Source of the DNA: Paenibacillus taichungensis
GTDB lineage: Bacteria > Bacillota > Bacilli > Paenibacillales > Paenibacillaceae
NCBI RefSeq assembly: GCF_003287275.1
Contig: NZ_QEVW01000026.1
Span: 91,393 to 155,392 of the forward strand
Direction: 5' to 3'
DNA: 64,000 nucleotides
Shown: positions 45,916-54,770 of the stretch, one piece after another
Position numbering within the stretch: the first letter of the stretch is position 1
Layout of the letters: each line of letters begins with the position of its first letter
Notes under the pieces: model-generated
Databases searched by the model: none
The model's input: only the letters and a program-made list of their open reading frames with translations
What the model was told of the DNA's origin: nothing
Made by a program: the position numbers and the translations under genes

Positions 45916-46509
45916 CTAGTCCAACGCCTCATAATCCTGCTTCGACACCGGTCTAAGGGATCGTGTTACACCTGTAAGCTCCAGCGCTTTGGCAAGATAA
46001 TAGGCGAATACACCTGCAATCAGAATACTGCCAATGAAGCGGAACCCGATAAACAGCGTGTAGTTCCAAGCCGTGAGGGAATCAATGTACCCGTACTGAT
46101 AATCCAGTACAAGTGAAGCCGCCGCTGCACCAATAGCCGCAAGGCAGGTGACGAACAGATTGCTTTTCCGATACAGAAATGCGGCGAAGAAAATCTCCGC
46201 TCCCAGCCCTTGCAGCAGCCCATATACCAGTGTGGACATGCCCCACTCACTTCCGAGAAAAGCACTCACCGTGGATGCCGCAACTTCAGCCAGAATGGCT
46301 ACACCTGGCTTCCGAATGATTACAAAGGCAAAGGTGCCCGCCATAAACCACATGCCATAAACCATCTGCTCCGCATGAACGCCGAATGGCTTCATCAGAT
46401 CATATGTAGGTCCCCATATTTTGTAGATCACCCCAAAGACCACTGCAATCACAATCGTTACCAAAATATCGGTTAACTTCAATCTGTTGCTGCCTGCTGC
46501 TGTTGACAT
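45916..46509 (-). CDS. ykoE: ECF transporter substrate-specific (S) component, YkoE-like
   Basis: A 197-residue membrane protein with about six transmembrane segments; YDLMKPFGVHAEQMVYGMWFM and GLLQGLGAEIFFA match the YkoE family (thiamine pathway, hydroxymethylpyrimidine). AAGGAAG precedes the ATG at 46509; the longer frame upstream overlaps the terminator hairpin and is excluded. It is first in ykoEDC, under a TPP riboswitch. The ykoF gene found with it in B. subtilis is absent. Confidence 0.92.
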   Translation of the reverse strand: MSTAAGSNRLKLTDILVTIVIAVVFGVIYKIWGPTYDLMKPFGVHAEQMVYGMWFMAGTFAFVIIRKPGVAILAEVAASTVSAFLGSEWGMSTLVYGLLQGLGAEIFFAAFLYRKSNLFVTCLAAIGAAAASLVLDYQYGYIDSLTAWNYTLFIGFRFIGSILIAGVFAYYLAKALELTGVTRSLRPVSKQDYEALD

Positions 46510-46567
46510 GTTTTCTACTTCCTTCCTCTGTTTCCCTTGATTTAAAATAAATAATAAAACAACAAAC

Positions 46568-46596
46568 AAAAAAGCCTCCTCGGTTCCCAGGCAGGC
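46568..46596 (-). terminator. Terminator of the ykoE riboswitch
   Basis: GCCTGCCT and AGGAGGC pair with a one-base bulge, followed by TTTTTTG on the minus strand, between the TPP aptamer and the ykoE start. It is the likely off-state hairpin when TPP is bound. Confidence 0.7.
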
Positions 46597-46766
46597 CATA
46601 CGCACAGTTTACAATTCTTACGATGCTACGCATTAGGCAGATATAGAGAATGTAGAAAACAAACGACACCATCCCCGACACAACAGAAAAATTCCGCTGC
46701 ACTCAAGAAACGCTGACATTTATGTTCTATCCCTTATCGCTTAAACATTGCACATCGCAAATTCAT

Positions 46767-46853
46767 GTTCTCTACGCTGGCATTACCCAGATCAGATATA
46801 CGGTCAGCGGCACAAGGCCGCTCTCTCAGCCCAACTTCATTGAGCTCCCGGTT
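46767..46853 (-). promoter_or_regulatory. TPP riboswitch (THI element) of ykoEDC
   Basis: Read on the minus strand: CGGGAGCTC, then GGGCTGAGAGAG, GCTGACCGTATATCTGATCT and GGGTAATGCCAGCGTAGAGA. These are the conserved pyrimidine-sensor and pyrophosphate-sensor helices of the TPP aptamer. It lies about 260 nt upstream of ykoE with a terminator between, so high thiamine pyrophosphate should switch off the transporter. Confidence 0.93.
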
Positions 46854-47098
46854 CACTTATTTCATTGCTTCTACTGTACAACACATGGGTAATTGTGACA
46901 ATCCCGACAAGGAAAAATCAGTTTAAACTAGAAGAAAGAGTGTTTAACTATATGTTTTATTTATGCGCGATATGACTCTTCTCCCACCTGTATTTCTTGC
47001 ATGCAGCCTTTAGATTACACCAAGGGTTGTCTCGAAAGGGCCTCCCATTTTGGTAATCTTGATCACACCTCTGGTCAGAGCGATGCGTCAAACTTGCA

Positions 47099-47200
47099 AA
47101 TGAACCTCAGTAACGTTAATTCAGTGCAAATGGCAGCGAATAAGGTGTCTCAGGTTCATTAGACCAAATTAATGCGAGCAGGGGATGCTTCATGTCGTTA
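47099..47200. repeat. Second copy of the 6.8-7.0 kb intergenic repeat
   Basis: AATGAACCTCAG (47099-47110) and CTCAGGTTCATT (47149-47160) are near-perfect inverted repeats. The order GTGCAAATGG, AGCGAATAA, CAGGTTC, ACCAAA matches 6945-7030. It is noncoding and lies in the gap between the riboswitch and the pectate lyase gene. Confidence 0.5.
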
Positions 47201-47232
47201 GAGAAAATTGTTAAAAACGAGCAGCTCCTTTT

Positions 47233-47901
47233 TTAATATTGTGTATTTCCGGATTGACTTGTTTTGCCCGATGCAAAGCCTTTAAACAAGGTCGGTACTT
47301 TGGAGTAACGGGTATTTGTAATTTTGCCTTGCGATGTACTGCTGTCCGTACGCATAATGGAATCTTTGACATTGGAGATGTCTGAGTTGTCGAGCGTCAT
47401 GTTCACGGCGAAGGTTGTTCCGCCATTCTGACGCACCAGCTTGCCAATGTCGTCTGCACGGAAATTTTTAATGTTAATCGTTCCGGCTGCATTCATTTGA
47501 AATACTTTATCATAGGCCTTGTAAGCTGCTCCACCAGTGATGTTGACCGTTCCGGAAGACTTCAGCGTCAGTGCATCCTCGCCCACGTCCTGCCATACCA
47601 CATTCGAAATAGAACAGTTACCGTAACAATGAACACCGTCAGCTGCAGGTGAACCAATAATTACATTTTTGAGTGTGGCACCTGCCTCCAACCGAAATAC
47701 CGGCTTCTGATCTCCCGCTTGAGATCCATCTCCCAGGGTGGAAGGATTGGCTACATAAGTTTGGCCTTTGCCGTCAAACGTTTCTCCCTTGGCTACAATA
47801 ATCGTTGAGTTCACAACAGTAGGTGCAGCAAAAGCTGGAATTGCACCGAACAATGAAGCAACCAGACCGGCAGACAGCAACAACGTCAACATTTTTTTCA
47901 T
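47233..47901 (-). CDS. Pectate lyase, PL3 family
   Basis: A 222-residue secreted enzyme with a signal peptide cleaved near AFA-APT (residue 26). The compact beta-helix shows DGVHCYGNCSISNVVWQDVGEDALTLK, the PL3 hallmark with paired cysteines and Ca-binding acidic residues. It cleaves de-esterified pectin by beta-elimination outside the cell. ATG at 47901 or GTG at 47904 both fit the GGGAGG site. Its leader carries hairpins at 47937-47993. Confidence 0.92.
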   Translation of the reverse strand: MKKMLTLLLSAGLVASLFGAIPAFAAPTVVNSTIIVAKGETFDGKGQTYVANPSTLGDGSQAGDQKPVFRLEAGATLKNVIIGSPAADGVHCYGNCSISNVVWQDVGEDALTLKSSGTVNITGGAAYKAYDKVFQMNAAGTINIKNFRADDIGKLVRQNGGTTFAVNMTLDNSDISNVKDSIMRTDSSTSQGKITNTRYSKVPTLFKGFASGKTSQSGNTQY

Positions 47902-47936
47902 CACTTAAATCCTCCCTTATTCTGATGAATTGGCGT

Positions 47937-47993
47937 ACAAGCATAAGCTTGTCCTCAAGGAACCGATCAGAGGTGCACCTCTGGATCGGAACC
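47937..47993 (-). promoter_or_regulatory. Leader hairpins of the pectate lyase mRNA
   Basis: ACAAGC/GCTTGT (47937-47952) and the larger palindrome centred on AGAGGTGCACCTCT with flanking CCGATC/GATCGG (47963-47989). They lie 36-90 nt upstream of the start and can fold as RNA; they could stabilise the mRNA or mark an operator. Confidence 0.5.
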
Positions 47994-48182
47994 TACCCTG
48001 ATCCTACCAAAAAAGGAATGTTACGATAATAATCATTAGCTTAGATATCGAGATGATAGCTTTATACCTGTGATTTAGGCCTTATTTGCTTCGTACTCCA
48101 TTGTGTAATATGCCGTTCTCAACTTCGGGTATGCTTCTTTTACAACTTTTACTCTATGGCTATATTTCCTTTACCGTTCTAG

Positions 48183-48226
48183 AAAAAAACGAAAGACCAC
48201 TTTATCTGTTTCCAGACAACGTGATC
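48183..48226 (-). terminator. Intrinsic terminator of the radical SAM gene
   Basis: A 15-bp stem with one mismatch around GAAA, followed by TTTCGTTTTTTT on the minus strand, 38 bp past the stop. Confidence 0.85.
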
Positions 48227-48264
48227 TCAATTATTTTGAATCTCATGATATATATTAAATTACG

Positions 48265-49140
48265 CTAAGCGCCAAACCGCTGACGATATCCGCACTTCCG
48301 ACATAATTCCTCCACTGCTTCCCGCTTGGAGAAACCATAGAACAGATTGTTGGCTCGTTCACCATCTACAATCTCTGAGAACGATTTTTCATGAACGTTG
48401 CCCAAGTTAATTACACCCTCACCATCGAGACAGCATGGAACTACAGTTCCATCGACAAGCACGGCAGCTTGACTGCGAAGCGCATGGCAGAAGCCTTTAC
48501 CATCATCTTCGGGTGCATCCAGACTCGGCCACTGGAATTCATGATCCTGATTCAGATACACATTCGGGGCAATTTTGACACCGCTCCCCGGCACAACCTT
48601 CTCCTCAATACGGAAATCCAGATTGAACTCACGTTCAAGAACCTCCAGCGTCTCCCGGTTTCGGTTCATCTGCGCATTCGTGAAGTTATCCTGTGTCAGA
48701 TTCCAGAGTCGGAATGAAATAATGACATTGTGCTTCACTGCTTCCCGCACAAATGACAACACATTGCCTAGATAGCCCTCACGGTCTGTGGAACCTTCAT
48801 GACCATCAAAGCTGTGCAAAGAGAAGTTCATCTGACGCAGCGCCGGTTTGCCGAGCAGTTTGTGCTGGGTCTTGGGCAGTAGCGTACCGTTTGTCGTAAT
48901 GTTAACCTTGAATCCCTTCTCATGCGCTGAATCCAGTAACAGATCAATTTTGGGATGAAGCAACGGCTCACCTTTGACATGTAAATAAATATGTTTGGTA
49001 TGGGGTTTGATCTGATCCAATATATTGTTGAAGACTTCAGGGTCAATGAAATTTTTGGCACGTTTGGTCTGTGGACAGAAGCTGCATGCCAGATTACATA
49101 TACTTGTGATCTCAATATATACTTTCTTGAACGTTTTCAA
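48265..49140 (-). CDS. Radical SAM/SPASM-domain protein
   Basis: A 291-residue protein. The [4Fe-4S]-SAM motif is C15-x3-C19-x2-C22 (CNLACSFC), followed by the GEPLLHPKI and ITTNGTLL strands of the partial TIM barrel. A C-terminal SPASM-type cluster uses CC (CCLDGEG) and LCRKCGY. SPASM proteins often modify peptides or transfer electrons to auxiliary clusters. The start is TTG with GGGGA before it. No peptide substrate gene is adjacent. It is divergent from the ABC/aminotransferase cassette. Confidence 0.9.
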   Translation of the reverse strand: MKTFKKVYIEITSICNLACSFCPQTKRAKNFIDPEVFNNILDQIKPHTKHIYLHVKGEPLLHPKIDLLLDSAHEKGFKVNITTNGTLLPKTQHKLLGKPALRQMNFSLHSFDGHEGSTDREGYLGNVLSFVREAVKHNVIISFRLWNLTQDNFTNAQMNRNRETLEVLEREFNLDFRIEEKVVPGSGVKIAPNVYLNQDHEFQWPSLDAPEDDGKGFCHALRSQAAVLVDGTVVPCCLDGEGVINLGNVHEKSFSEIVDGERANNLFYGFSKREAVEELCRKCGYRQRFGA

Positions 49141-49345
49141 CTCGGGGTCCCCATTCTGCTTAGAGGGAGAACAGTCCCACCCTCATTTGTGATCCGGCCC
49201 ATATGTGCCACCACTATTATATCGGGTTCGGGAGCCGAGGTAAATCGACCAGCCTGTTAATTTCCTTTTCTCCTCGAATCCATTAAATACGTTCACTTAT
49301 AGATTCTTTCAATCGAAGTATAGGATGTATTGATTGTCCGGGTTA

Positions 49346-49374
49346 TTGTGGTTGCCGAAACGCAATGCTAGAAT
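49346..49374 (+). promoter_or_regulatory. Promoter of the dehydrogenase-ABC-aminotransferase operon
   Basis: TTGTGG, 17-nt spacer, TAGAAT, 60 nt before the first ATG. No riboswitch was found in the leader. Confidence 0.5.
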
Positions 49375-49434
49375 CTAAACAATTTAAAACCAAGTTAAAA
49401 CGTAAGAATAATAAGCTATAAGGAGAGTGTATTC

Positions 49435-50577
49435 ATGATTACGGTTAAGGCACCCGCAGTATATGTACACGAAGCTAACATTCTTGAGCAAAGTGGTTCA
49501 CGGATTGCACAGCTTGGGCAGCATGTTCTGATTATCGCCGGTGAGTCTGCATTAAAAGCCGTACAGCCTTACCTTCTTCCTTCACTGGAGGAGCATAAGA
49601 TCAAGTTCCATGTGCAATGGTTTTACGGTGAGGTTACGACAGGCCAGATTGATACTTTTACGCAGCAAGCTTTCGATCTGGATGTGGATCTGATTATCGG
49701 CGTCGGTGGGGGTAAAGTGCTCGATTTGTCCAAAGCGGTGGCTGAGCAAGCCCAATTGCCCATTGTAACGGTCCCGACGATTGCCGCAACCTGCGCTGCC
49801 TGGTCTGCCTTAACCGTGCTCTATGATGAACAGGGCCAATCTGCAGGCTACCGTCCCTTGCGCCGTTCGCCTAATCTCGTTCTGGCAGATCCTCATATTC
49901 TGGCGAGTGCACCAAGGCGGTATTTGGCCGCTGGCATCGGTGATACACTCGTAAAATGGCATGAGTTCGCCGTTAATCTAAGTGGCAATGCCACCAGCCT
50001 CACTCTCCGAAACAGTGTCAGCACTGCCAAGCTTGCACTCGATATTCTCGAAGCGCACGCCATCGATGTCTATGAATCCACTGATACAACCGGCAGTACA
50101 CCTCAATTCCGTGATGTTGCCGATGCCATTATTGTGCTCGCAGGCCTTGTAGGCAGTATTAGCGATGGATCACTGCATGCCGCGATTGCTCATGGGCTAC
50201 ATGACAGCCTGACCAAATTACCCGAAACACACGCTTCGCTACATGGAGAGAAGGTAGCCTTTGGACTCTTTACCCAGTGGATTCTTGAGGGCAAAGCAGG
50301 AGATGAGCTTCATGAGCTAATCACTCTGTTACATAAGTTGAATCTGCCTATCACTCTTGCCCAACTCGGCATACAACAACAACCTCAGGAAGCTGCTGCA
50401 CGCATTGCAGCAGGACTACAGCTGCGGCAAGGCAGTGCGGCACATCTCTCCTTCGGAGTTAGCACGGAGCAGGTAACCGAAGCCATTCTTCAGGCTGACC
50501 GCATCGGCCAAACATTCATAGCACCCAGTCAGGTCAGTGAAAACAGTACATACACCAAGGAGGTTTCCTCCCTATGA
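49435..50577 (+). CDS. Iron-containing alcohol dehydrogenase, GldA/YbdH-like
   Basis: A 380-residue group III dehydrogenase. NAD(P) glycines lie in GVGGGKVLD (residues 89-97), and the metal ligands D170 (GIGDTLV), H253 (IAHGLH) and H270 (LHGEKVAFG) are all conserved, so it should be active. It differs clearly from the GldA at 14 kb and resembles the YbdH/HcxA-type 2-oxo-acid or alcohol dehydrogenases. It is first in a five-gene operon, overlapping the next gene by 4 nt. AAGGAGAG precedes the ATG. Confidence 0.92.
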   Translation: MITVKAPAVYVHEANILEQSGSRIAQLGQHVLIIAGESALKAVQPYLLPSLEEHKIKFHVQWFYGEVTTGQIDTFTQQAFDLDVDLIIGVGGGKVLDLSKAVAEQAQLPIVTVPTIAATCAAWSALTVLYDEQGQSAGYRPLRRSPNLVLADPHILASAPRRYLAAGIGDTLVKWHEFAVNLSGNATSLTLRNSVSTAKLALDILEAHAIDVYESTDTTGSTPQFRDVADAIIVLAGLVGSISDGSLHAAIAHGLHDSLTKLPETHASLHGEKVAFGLFTQWILEGKAGDELHELITLLHKLNLPITLAQLGIQQQPQEAAARIAAGLQLRQGSAAHLSFGVSTEQVTEAILQADRIGQTFIAPSQVSENSTYTKEVSSL

Positions 50578-51629
50578 TCCGTCCAAACCGCCACTACACT
50601 CTTCCCTTAACTGCCTTTCTGAGCGCGCTTCTGTTGTTGCTGATTTCCGGCTGCTCTGCCGGAGCTGACAATCAGGCCGCAGGTACAGGCACAACACCGA
50701 CAGCCGCATCAGCTGCTTCGAATAAAGACGTTACCATTCGTGTTGGTCAGACCGGATGGGGCAATCTCGAATTGGGACTAGAAGCCGCCGGACTCGATGA
50801 CACCCCCTATAAAGTCACTTATAACGTATTTCAGGGAGGTAACCTGATCCTCGAAGCGATGGCTGCAAATCAATTGGACTTTGGTGTGACCAGTGAAATT
50901 CCGCCCATTTTTGCATCTCAGGCTGCCAATGGTGGAAACTTCAAAATTATTGCGGTACAACAAGGCAGCACCTTAAATCAGGAGGTCGTTGTTCCCAAAG
51001 GTTCTTCTATCAAATCAGTTGCTGACCTGAAAGACAAGAAAGTTGCTTTCGTTAAAAATACAACGGCCCACTATTTCCTGCTCAAAATGCTGGAGGAAGC
51101 CGGATTAACCTGGAGTGACATCAGTCCGGTCGAACTTTCAACAGCCGACGGACTCAGCGCCCTGATTAGCGGGAAAGTGGATGCCCTTGCCAGTTACGGC
51201 AATGCCATCATCTCGGCACATCAGAATGAAGCAACAGCGCTCGCCAGCGCCAAAGATATCTTGTCAGGCAGCTTCCTGGTAGCCGCGTCCGATCAGGCTA
51301 TTGCAAATGTGGAACAGAAAGAGGCCCTAGCCGATTATCTGGAGCGAATCAACAAATTCAATGATTGGGCTCGTGCCAATAAGGATGCGTGGGCTCAAAT
51401 TACAGCAGACAATACCCACCAGCCGGTGGAACAAGCCCTTAAAACCTACACGGATGGAGAAGCACAACGCCCATCACGTATTGTTGCCATTTCTGATGAG
51501 GCCATCAAGTCCGAACAGGACGTAGCGGATACGTTTCAGCAAGCGGGAATTTTTGAGCAGGCAGTCGATGTGAGCACATTCTGGAGTGATGCACTTCAAG
51601 ATCAACTTCCAGCTCCAGGTACTCAATAA
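50574..51629 (+). CDS. SsuA-like ABC substrate-binding lipoprotein
   Basis: A 351-residue lipoprotein, lipobox LLISGC, of the NMT1/SsuA/TauA superfamily: VTIRVGQTGWGNLELG, ANQLDFGVTSEIPPI and DLKDKKVAFVKNTTAHYFL. Relatives bind aliphatic sulfonates, taurine or pyrimidines outside the membrane. It is coupled to the dehydrogenase gene by a 4-nt overlap. The ligand cannot be settled from sequence. Confidence 0.92.
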   Translation: MIRPNRHYTLPLTAFLSALLLLLISGCSAGADNQAAGTGTTPTAASAASNKDVTIRVGQTGWGNLELGLEAAGLDDTPYKVTYNVFQGGNLILEAMAANQLDFGVTSEIPPIFASQAANGGNFKIIAVQQGSTLNQEVVVPKGSSIKSVADLKDKKVAFVKNTTAHYFLLKMLEEAGLTWSDISPVELSTADGLSALISGKVDALASYGNAIISAHQNEATALASAKDILSGSFLVAASDQAIANVEQKEALADYLERINKFNDWARANKDAWAQITADNTHQPVEQALKTYTDGEAQRPSRIVAISDEAIKSEQDVADTFQQAGIFEQAVDVSTFWSDALQDQLPAPGTQ

Positions 51630-51656
51630 CGAAGGAAACAAGGAGGTAGGCATAAC

Positions 51657-52442
51657 GTGCGGTCCAAAACCTTTAACCGGGCATGGTTTAACCAGTTCAT
51701 CCCTTTTGTTGTACCACTACTCATTCTGGCTTTGTGGCAATGGCTGACTGCATCCGGAGTTGTTGCAGCCAATATTTTGCCCCGTCCCGCTCAGGTACTG
51801 GAGGCCTTCATTCGTCTGCTTGGTAACGGTGAACTACTGAACAACATCAGTATTAGTGCCAGACGAGCTTTGGGAGGATTCCTCATTGGTGGGGGGCTGG
51901 GTTTCCTGCTGGGAGTGCTGAACGGCATCTCCTCCCTTGCGGAAAAGATCGCAGACTCCTCGGTGCAGATGATCCGTAACATTCCGCATCTGTCCTTGAT
52001 CCCCCTCGTTATTGTGTGGTTCGGGATCGGTGAAGAAGCAAAATTATTTCTCGTTTCCCTGGGAGTATTCTTTCCGGTATATCTGAATACGTTCCACGGC
52101 ATACGATCGGTCGATCCCGGTCTGATTGAAATGGGCAAAGTATATGGCCTCAGCCGTTGGTCCCTTTATAAAGACATTATCCTGCCTGGAGCACTGCCTT
52201 CCATTCTCGTAGGTATTCGTTATGCACTTGGCATTATGTGGCTGACCCTTATCGTAGCCGAGACAGTTGCGGCGGATGCGGGGATTGGCTACATGGCGAT
52301 GAACGCGCGGGAATTCATGCAGATGGATGTAATCGTCTTAAGCATTCTGCTATATGCCCTGCTGGGCAAACTGTCCGATACCATCGCCAAATGGCTGGAA
52401 CGGCGCTGGCTGCGCTGGAACCCGGCCCTATCCCGCAAGTAA
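51657..52442 (+). CDS. SsuC-like ABC transporter permease
   Basis: A 261-residue permease with about six transmembrane segments and the EAA-type loop EMGKVYGLSRWSLYKDIILPGALPSI. GTG start with AGGAGG upstream. It is the third gene of the operon. Confidence 0.92.
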   Translation: MRSKTFNRAWFNQFIPFVVPLLILALWQWLTASGVVAANILPRPAQVLEAFIRLLGNGELLNNISISARRALGGFLIGGGLGFLLGVLNGISSLAEKIADSSVQMIRNIPHLSLIPLVIVWFGIGEEAKLFLVSLGVFFPVYLNTFHGIRSVDPGLIEMGKVYGLSRWSLYKDIILPGALPSILVGIRYALGIMWLTLIVAETVAADAGIGYMAMNAREFMQMDVIVLSILLYALLGKLSDTIAKWLERRWLRWNPALSRK

Positions 52443-52466
52443 AGCCAAAGGAGCGTGAATTGATCC

Positions 52467-53243
52467 ATGAGCACAAGTCAGATCAGTCCTTTTCTTCAAG
52501 TAGATGGGGTTCAGAAATCGTATGATCAGCGGACGATTCTATCCGACATCAATGTCAACGTAAGACAAGGGGAATTTGTAGCCATCGTTGGACGAAGCGG
52601 CTGTGGCAAAAGCACGTTGCTGCGTCTGATCGCCGGGCTGGAATCCCCTTCTTCCGGGAGCATTATGCTGGGCAACAGAAAGCTTGGCAGCACAGCACCC
52701 GAGACACGGTTTCTATTTCAGGAAGCCCGGCTGCTGCCTTGGAAATCGGTGCTCGACAATGTACGGCTGGGCATCCCCGACAAGAACAAGGACGATGCAC
52801 GCCAGTCGCTTCGCAATGTAGGACTTGGAGAGCGTGAAGGTGACTGGCCGGGGGTATTATCTGGCGGACAAAAACAACGTGTCGCCTTGGCAAGGGCACT
52901 CGCAAGTCATCCGCGCTTACTGCTGCTGGATGAACCGCTGGGTGCATTGGATGCATTGACCCGAATCGAGATGCAGCAATTAATCGAACGCTTGTGGGTA
53001 GAAGAAGATCTGACCGTCATTCTGGTCACGCATGATGTCAGCGAGGCGGTTGCGCTGGCTGACAGGGTGCTGTTAATCGAGGATGGCCATATCACGATGG
53101 ATACCCGAATTACGCTGGAGCGGCCGCGCGTTCGGGACAGCGGGTTTGCTCATTTTGAGAACCTGATTCTGAATCGGTTGTTGACTCCTCCACAAGAGAC
53201 ACCACAGCAGATAGCCCAGAAACAGATATCATTCTCGATCTAA
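52467..53243 (+). CDS. SsuB-like ABC transporter ATPase
   Basis: A 258-residue ATPase with Walker A GRSGCGKST, Q-loop LFQEARLLPW, signature LSGGQKQRVALARAL and Walker B LLLLDEPLGALD. Typical of the nitrate/sulfonate/taurine group. The family feature of a short C-terminal tail is present. Confidence 0.93.
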   Translation: MSTSQISPFLQVDGVQKSYDQRTILSDINVNVRQGEFVAIVGRSGCGKSTLLRLIAGLESPSSGSIMLGNRKLGSTAPETRFLFQEARLLPWKSVLDNVRLGIPDKNKDDARQSLRNVGLGEREGDWPGVLSGGQKQRVALARALASHPRLLLLDEPLGALDALTRIEMQQLIERLWVEEDLTVILVTHDVSEAVALADRVLLIEDGHITMDTRITLERPRVRDSGFAHFENLILNRLLTPPQETPQQIAQKQISFSI

Positions 53244-53267
53244 TTCCATTGGAAAGAAGGTATGATT

Positions 53268-54389
53268 ATGCAATCCCTCTCAACCGTTCCCTCTCCTCCT
53301 GTTAAAGATCTGTTAAATCAAATTCCGGCTTATACACCTGCCAAATCCATGGAACAGATCCGGCGGGAATTGGGACTGGAAAGTGTAGATCGACTTGCAG
53401 CGAACGAGAACCCGTTTGGCTCTTCTCCCCTGGCAGCGGAAGCGGTCAGATCACTGGGTTCCGATCTTTTGGCTCAATACCCCGATAGTTCCAGCCAACT
53501 GCTGCGTGACAAACTTGCGGAACGTCTGGGAGTGCGTACCTCCCAACTCGTATTTGGCAGTGGATCTTTCGAGCTCCTAACCCTTACCGCCCAAGCTTAT
53601 CTTAATCCCGGCGAGGAATCACTCATTCCGGTGCCCTCCTTTAACTGGTATAAGGGCGCTACGCTGCTGGCAGGCGGGGTCATCCACGAAGTTCCGTTGG
53701 TCAACCATTCGCTGGATCTGGAGCAATTCCGGCAGCGGATCAATGCTTCTACCCGAATCATCTGGCTGTGCAATCCGAATAATCCAACAGGAACCATTTT
53801 CACGGCAGATGCCCTGCTCGGTTTACTCGAACATGTGCCCTCCCATGTCGTGGTTGTCCTGGACGAAGCGTATTATGAATTCGCGGAAAGTGAAGATTAT
53901 CCTGATACGGTTAAGCTGCTGGAGCAGTATAATAATCTGATTATTTTGCGTACCTTCTCCAAAATATATGGACTGGCCGGCCTGCGAATTGGATATGGCA
54001 TCGGGAATGAAAGCATCATTGAAGGCATTAACCGGGTCAAGCTGCCCATCAGTCTGACAGTCACATCCCAAGCCGCTGCTTCGGCCAGCCTGGATGATCA
54101 TGAATTTGTTTCTCATTGCCTGCACTACAATCGTCAGGGACGGGAAACGTTAATGCAGTCCTTGGAGCAGTGGAAATTACCCTATATCCCTTCCGAAACA
54201 AATTTCATCATGGTGGATCTGTTGCAGGATAGTGGCCCAATTACCCAAAAATTGTTGCACAGAGGCATCTCTGTTCGCGGCGGTGCCGAATTCGGTATGC
54301 CTACCTGGCTTCGAATTACGATTGGTACACCTGAGCAGATTGCCCGTCTGATCGGTGAGCTTGATTCACTGTTACATTCAAACGATTAG
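53268..54389 (+). CDS. HisC-like PLP-dependent aminotransferase
   Basis: A 373-residue class I/II aminotransferase. PLP residues are N169 (NPNNPTG), D199 (LDEAYYEF), K232 (TFSKIYGLAGLR) and R240. It resembles HisC and CobD but lies in an import operon, not in a his cluster, so another substrate is likely. AAGAAGG fits ATG at 53268 better than ATG at 53262, which is only 1 nt from it. It is the last gene of the operon; the gap to the thi riboswitch follows. Confidence 0.91.
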   Translation: MQSLSTVPSPPVKDLLNQIPAYTPAKSMEQIRRELGLESVDRLAANENPFGSSPLAAEAVRSLGSDLLAQYPDSSSQLLRDKLAERLGVRTSQLVFGSGSFELLTLTAQAYLNPGEESLIPVPSFNWYKGATLLAGGVIHEVPLVNHSLDLEQFRQRINASTRIIWLCNPNNPTGTIFTADALLGLLEHVPSHVVVVLDEAYYEFAESEDYPDTVKLLEQYNNLIILRTFSKIYGLAGLRIGYGIGNESIIEGINRVKLPISLTVTSQAAASASLDDHEFVSHCLHYNRQGRETLMQSLEQWKLPYIPSETNFIMVDLLQDSGPITQKLLHRGISVRGGAEFGMPTWLRITIGTPEQIARLIGELDSLLHSND

Positions 54390-54504
54390 AATCCTGGATT
54401 ACTTTCCTGACTCACAGTACTCACACTTCTTTTAGGCCACACTCTTTACATTCCACTTGCATGTGATATATGCTGAACACACAACTGTATATCTTAAACA
54501 TTGC

Positions 54505-54588
54505 ACTAGGGGAGCCTTGCGGCTGAGACGAATCGAACGATTCGGACCCTTTGAACCTGATCTGGATCATACCAGCGGAGGGAAGTGG
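54505..54588 (+). promoter_or_regulatory. TPP riboswitch (THI element) of the thiZXY-thiMDE operon
   Basis: AGGGGAGCC, GGCTGAGACG, GGACCCTTTGAACCTGATCTGG and ATCATACCAGCGGAGGGAAGT give the full conserved TPP aptamer. It lies in the 381-bp gap before thiZ and is followed by a terminator, so it acts at transcription: TPP binding stops the operon. Confidence 0.96.
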
Positions 54589-54651
54589 AGCGGCCTCTCA
54601 GTAAGCGGATTTTTTCATGTTGATGATGAAATTTAATGTGAATTGAACTTA

Positions 54652-54690
54652 CAGACCCACTCATTTCTCCGGAAATGGGTGGGTCTTTTT
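54652..54690 (+). terminator. Terminator of the thi riboswitch
   Basis: AGACCCACTCATTTC and GAAATGGGTGGGTCT pair with one mismatch around TCCG, followed by TTTTTC. Confidence 0.9.
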
Positions 54691-54770
54691 CGCGTTCTGC
54701 TGGCAGATCAGAAGGTGTAATTAAAGATCCTGCGGTTTGAATTTTGAATCACAAGGGGGGACGGAACGAG

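Noticed and set aside
53268..54389. Histidinol-phosphate aminotransferase hisC
   Set aside because: The fold and active site fit, but no other his gene is present and the gene sits in an importer operon, so only the family name is given.
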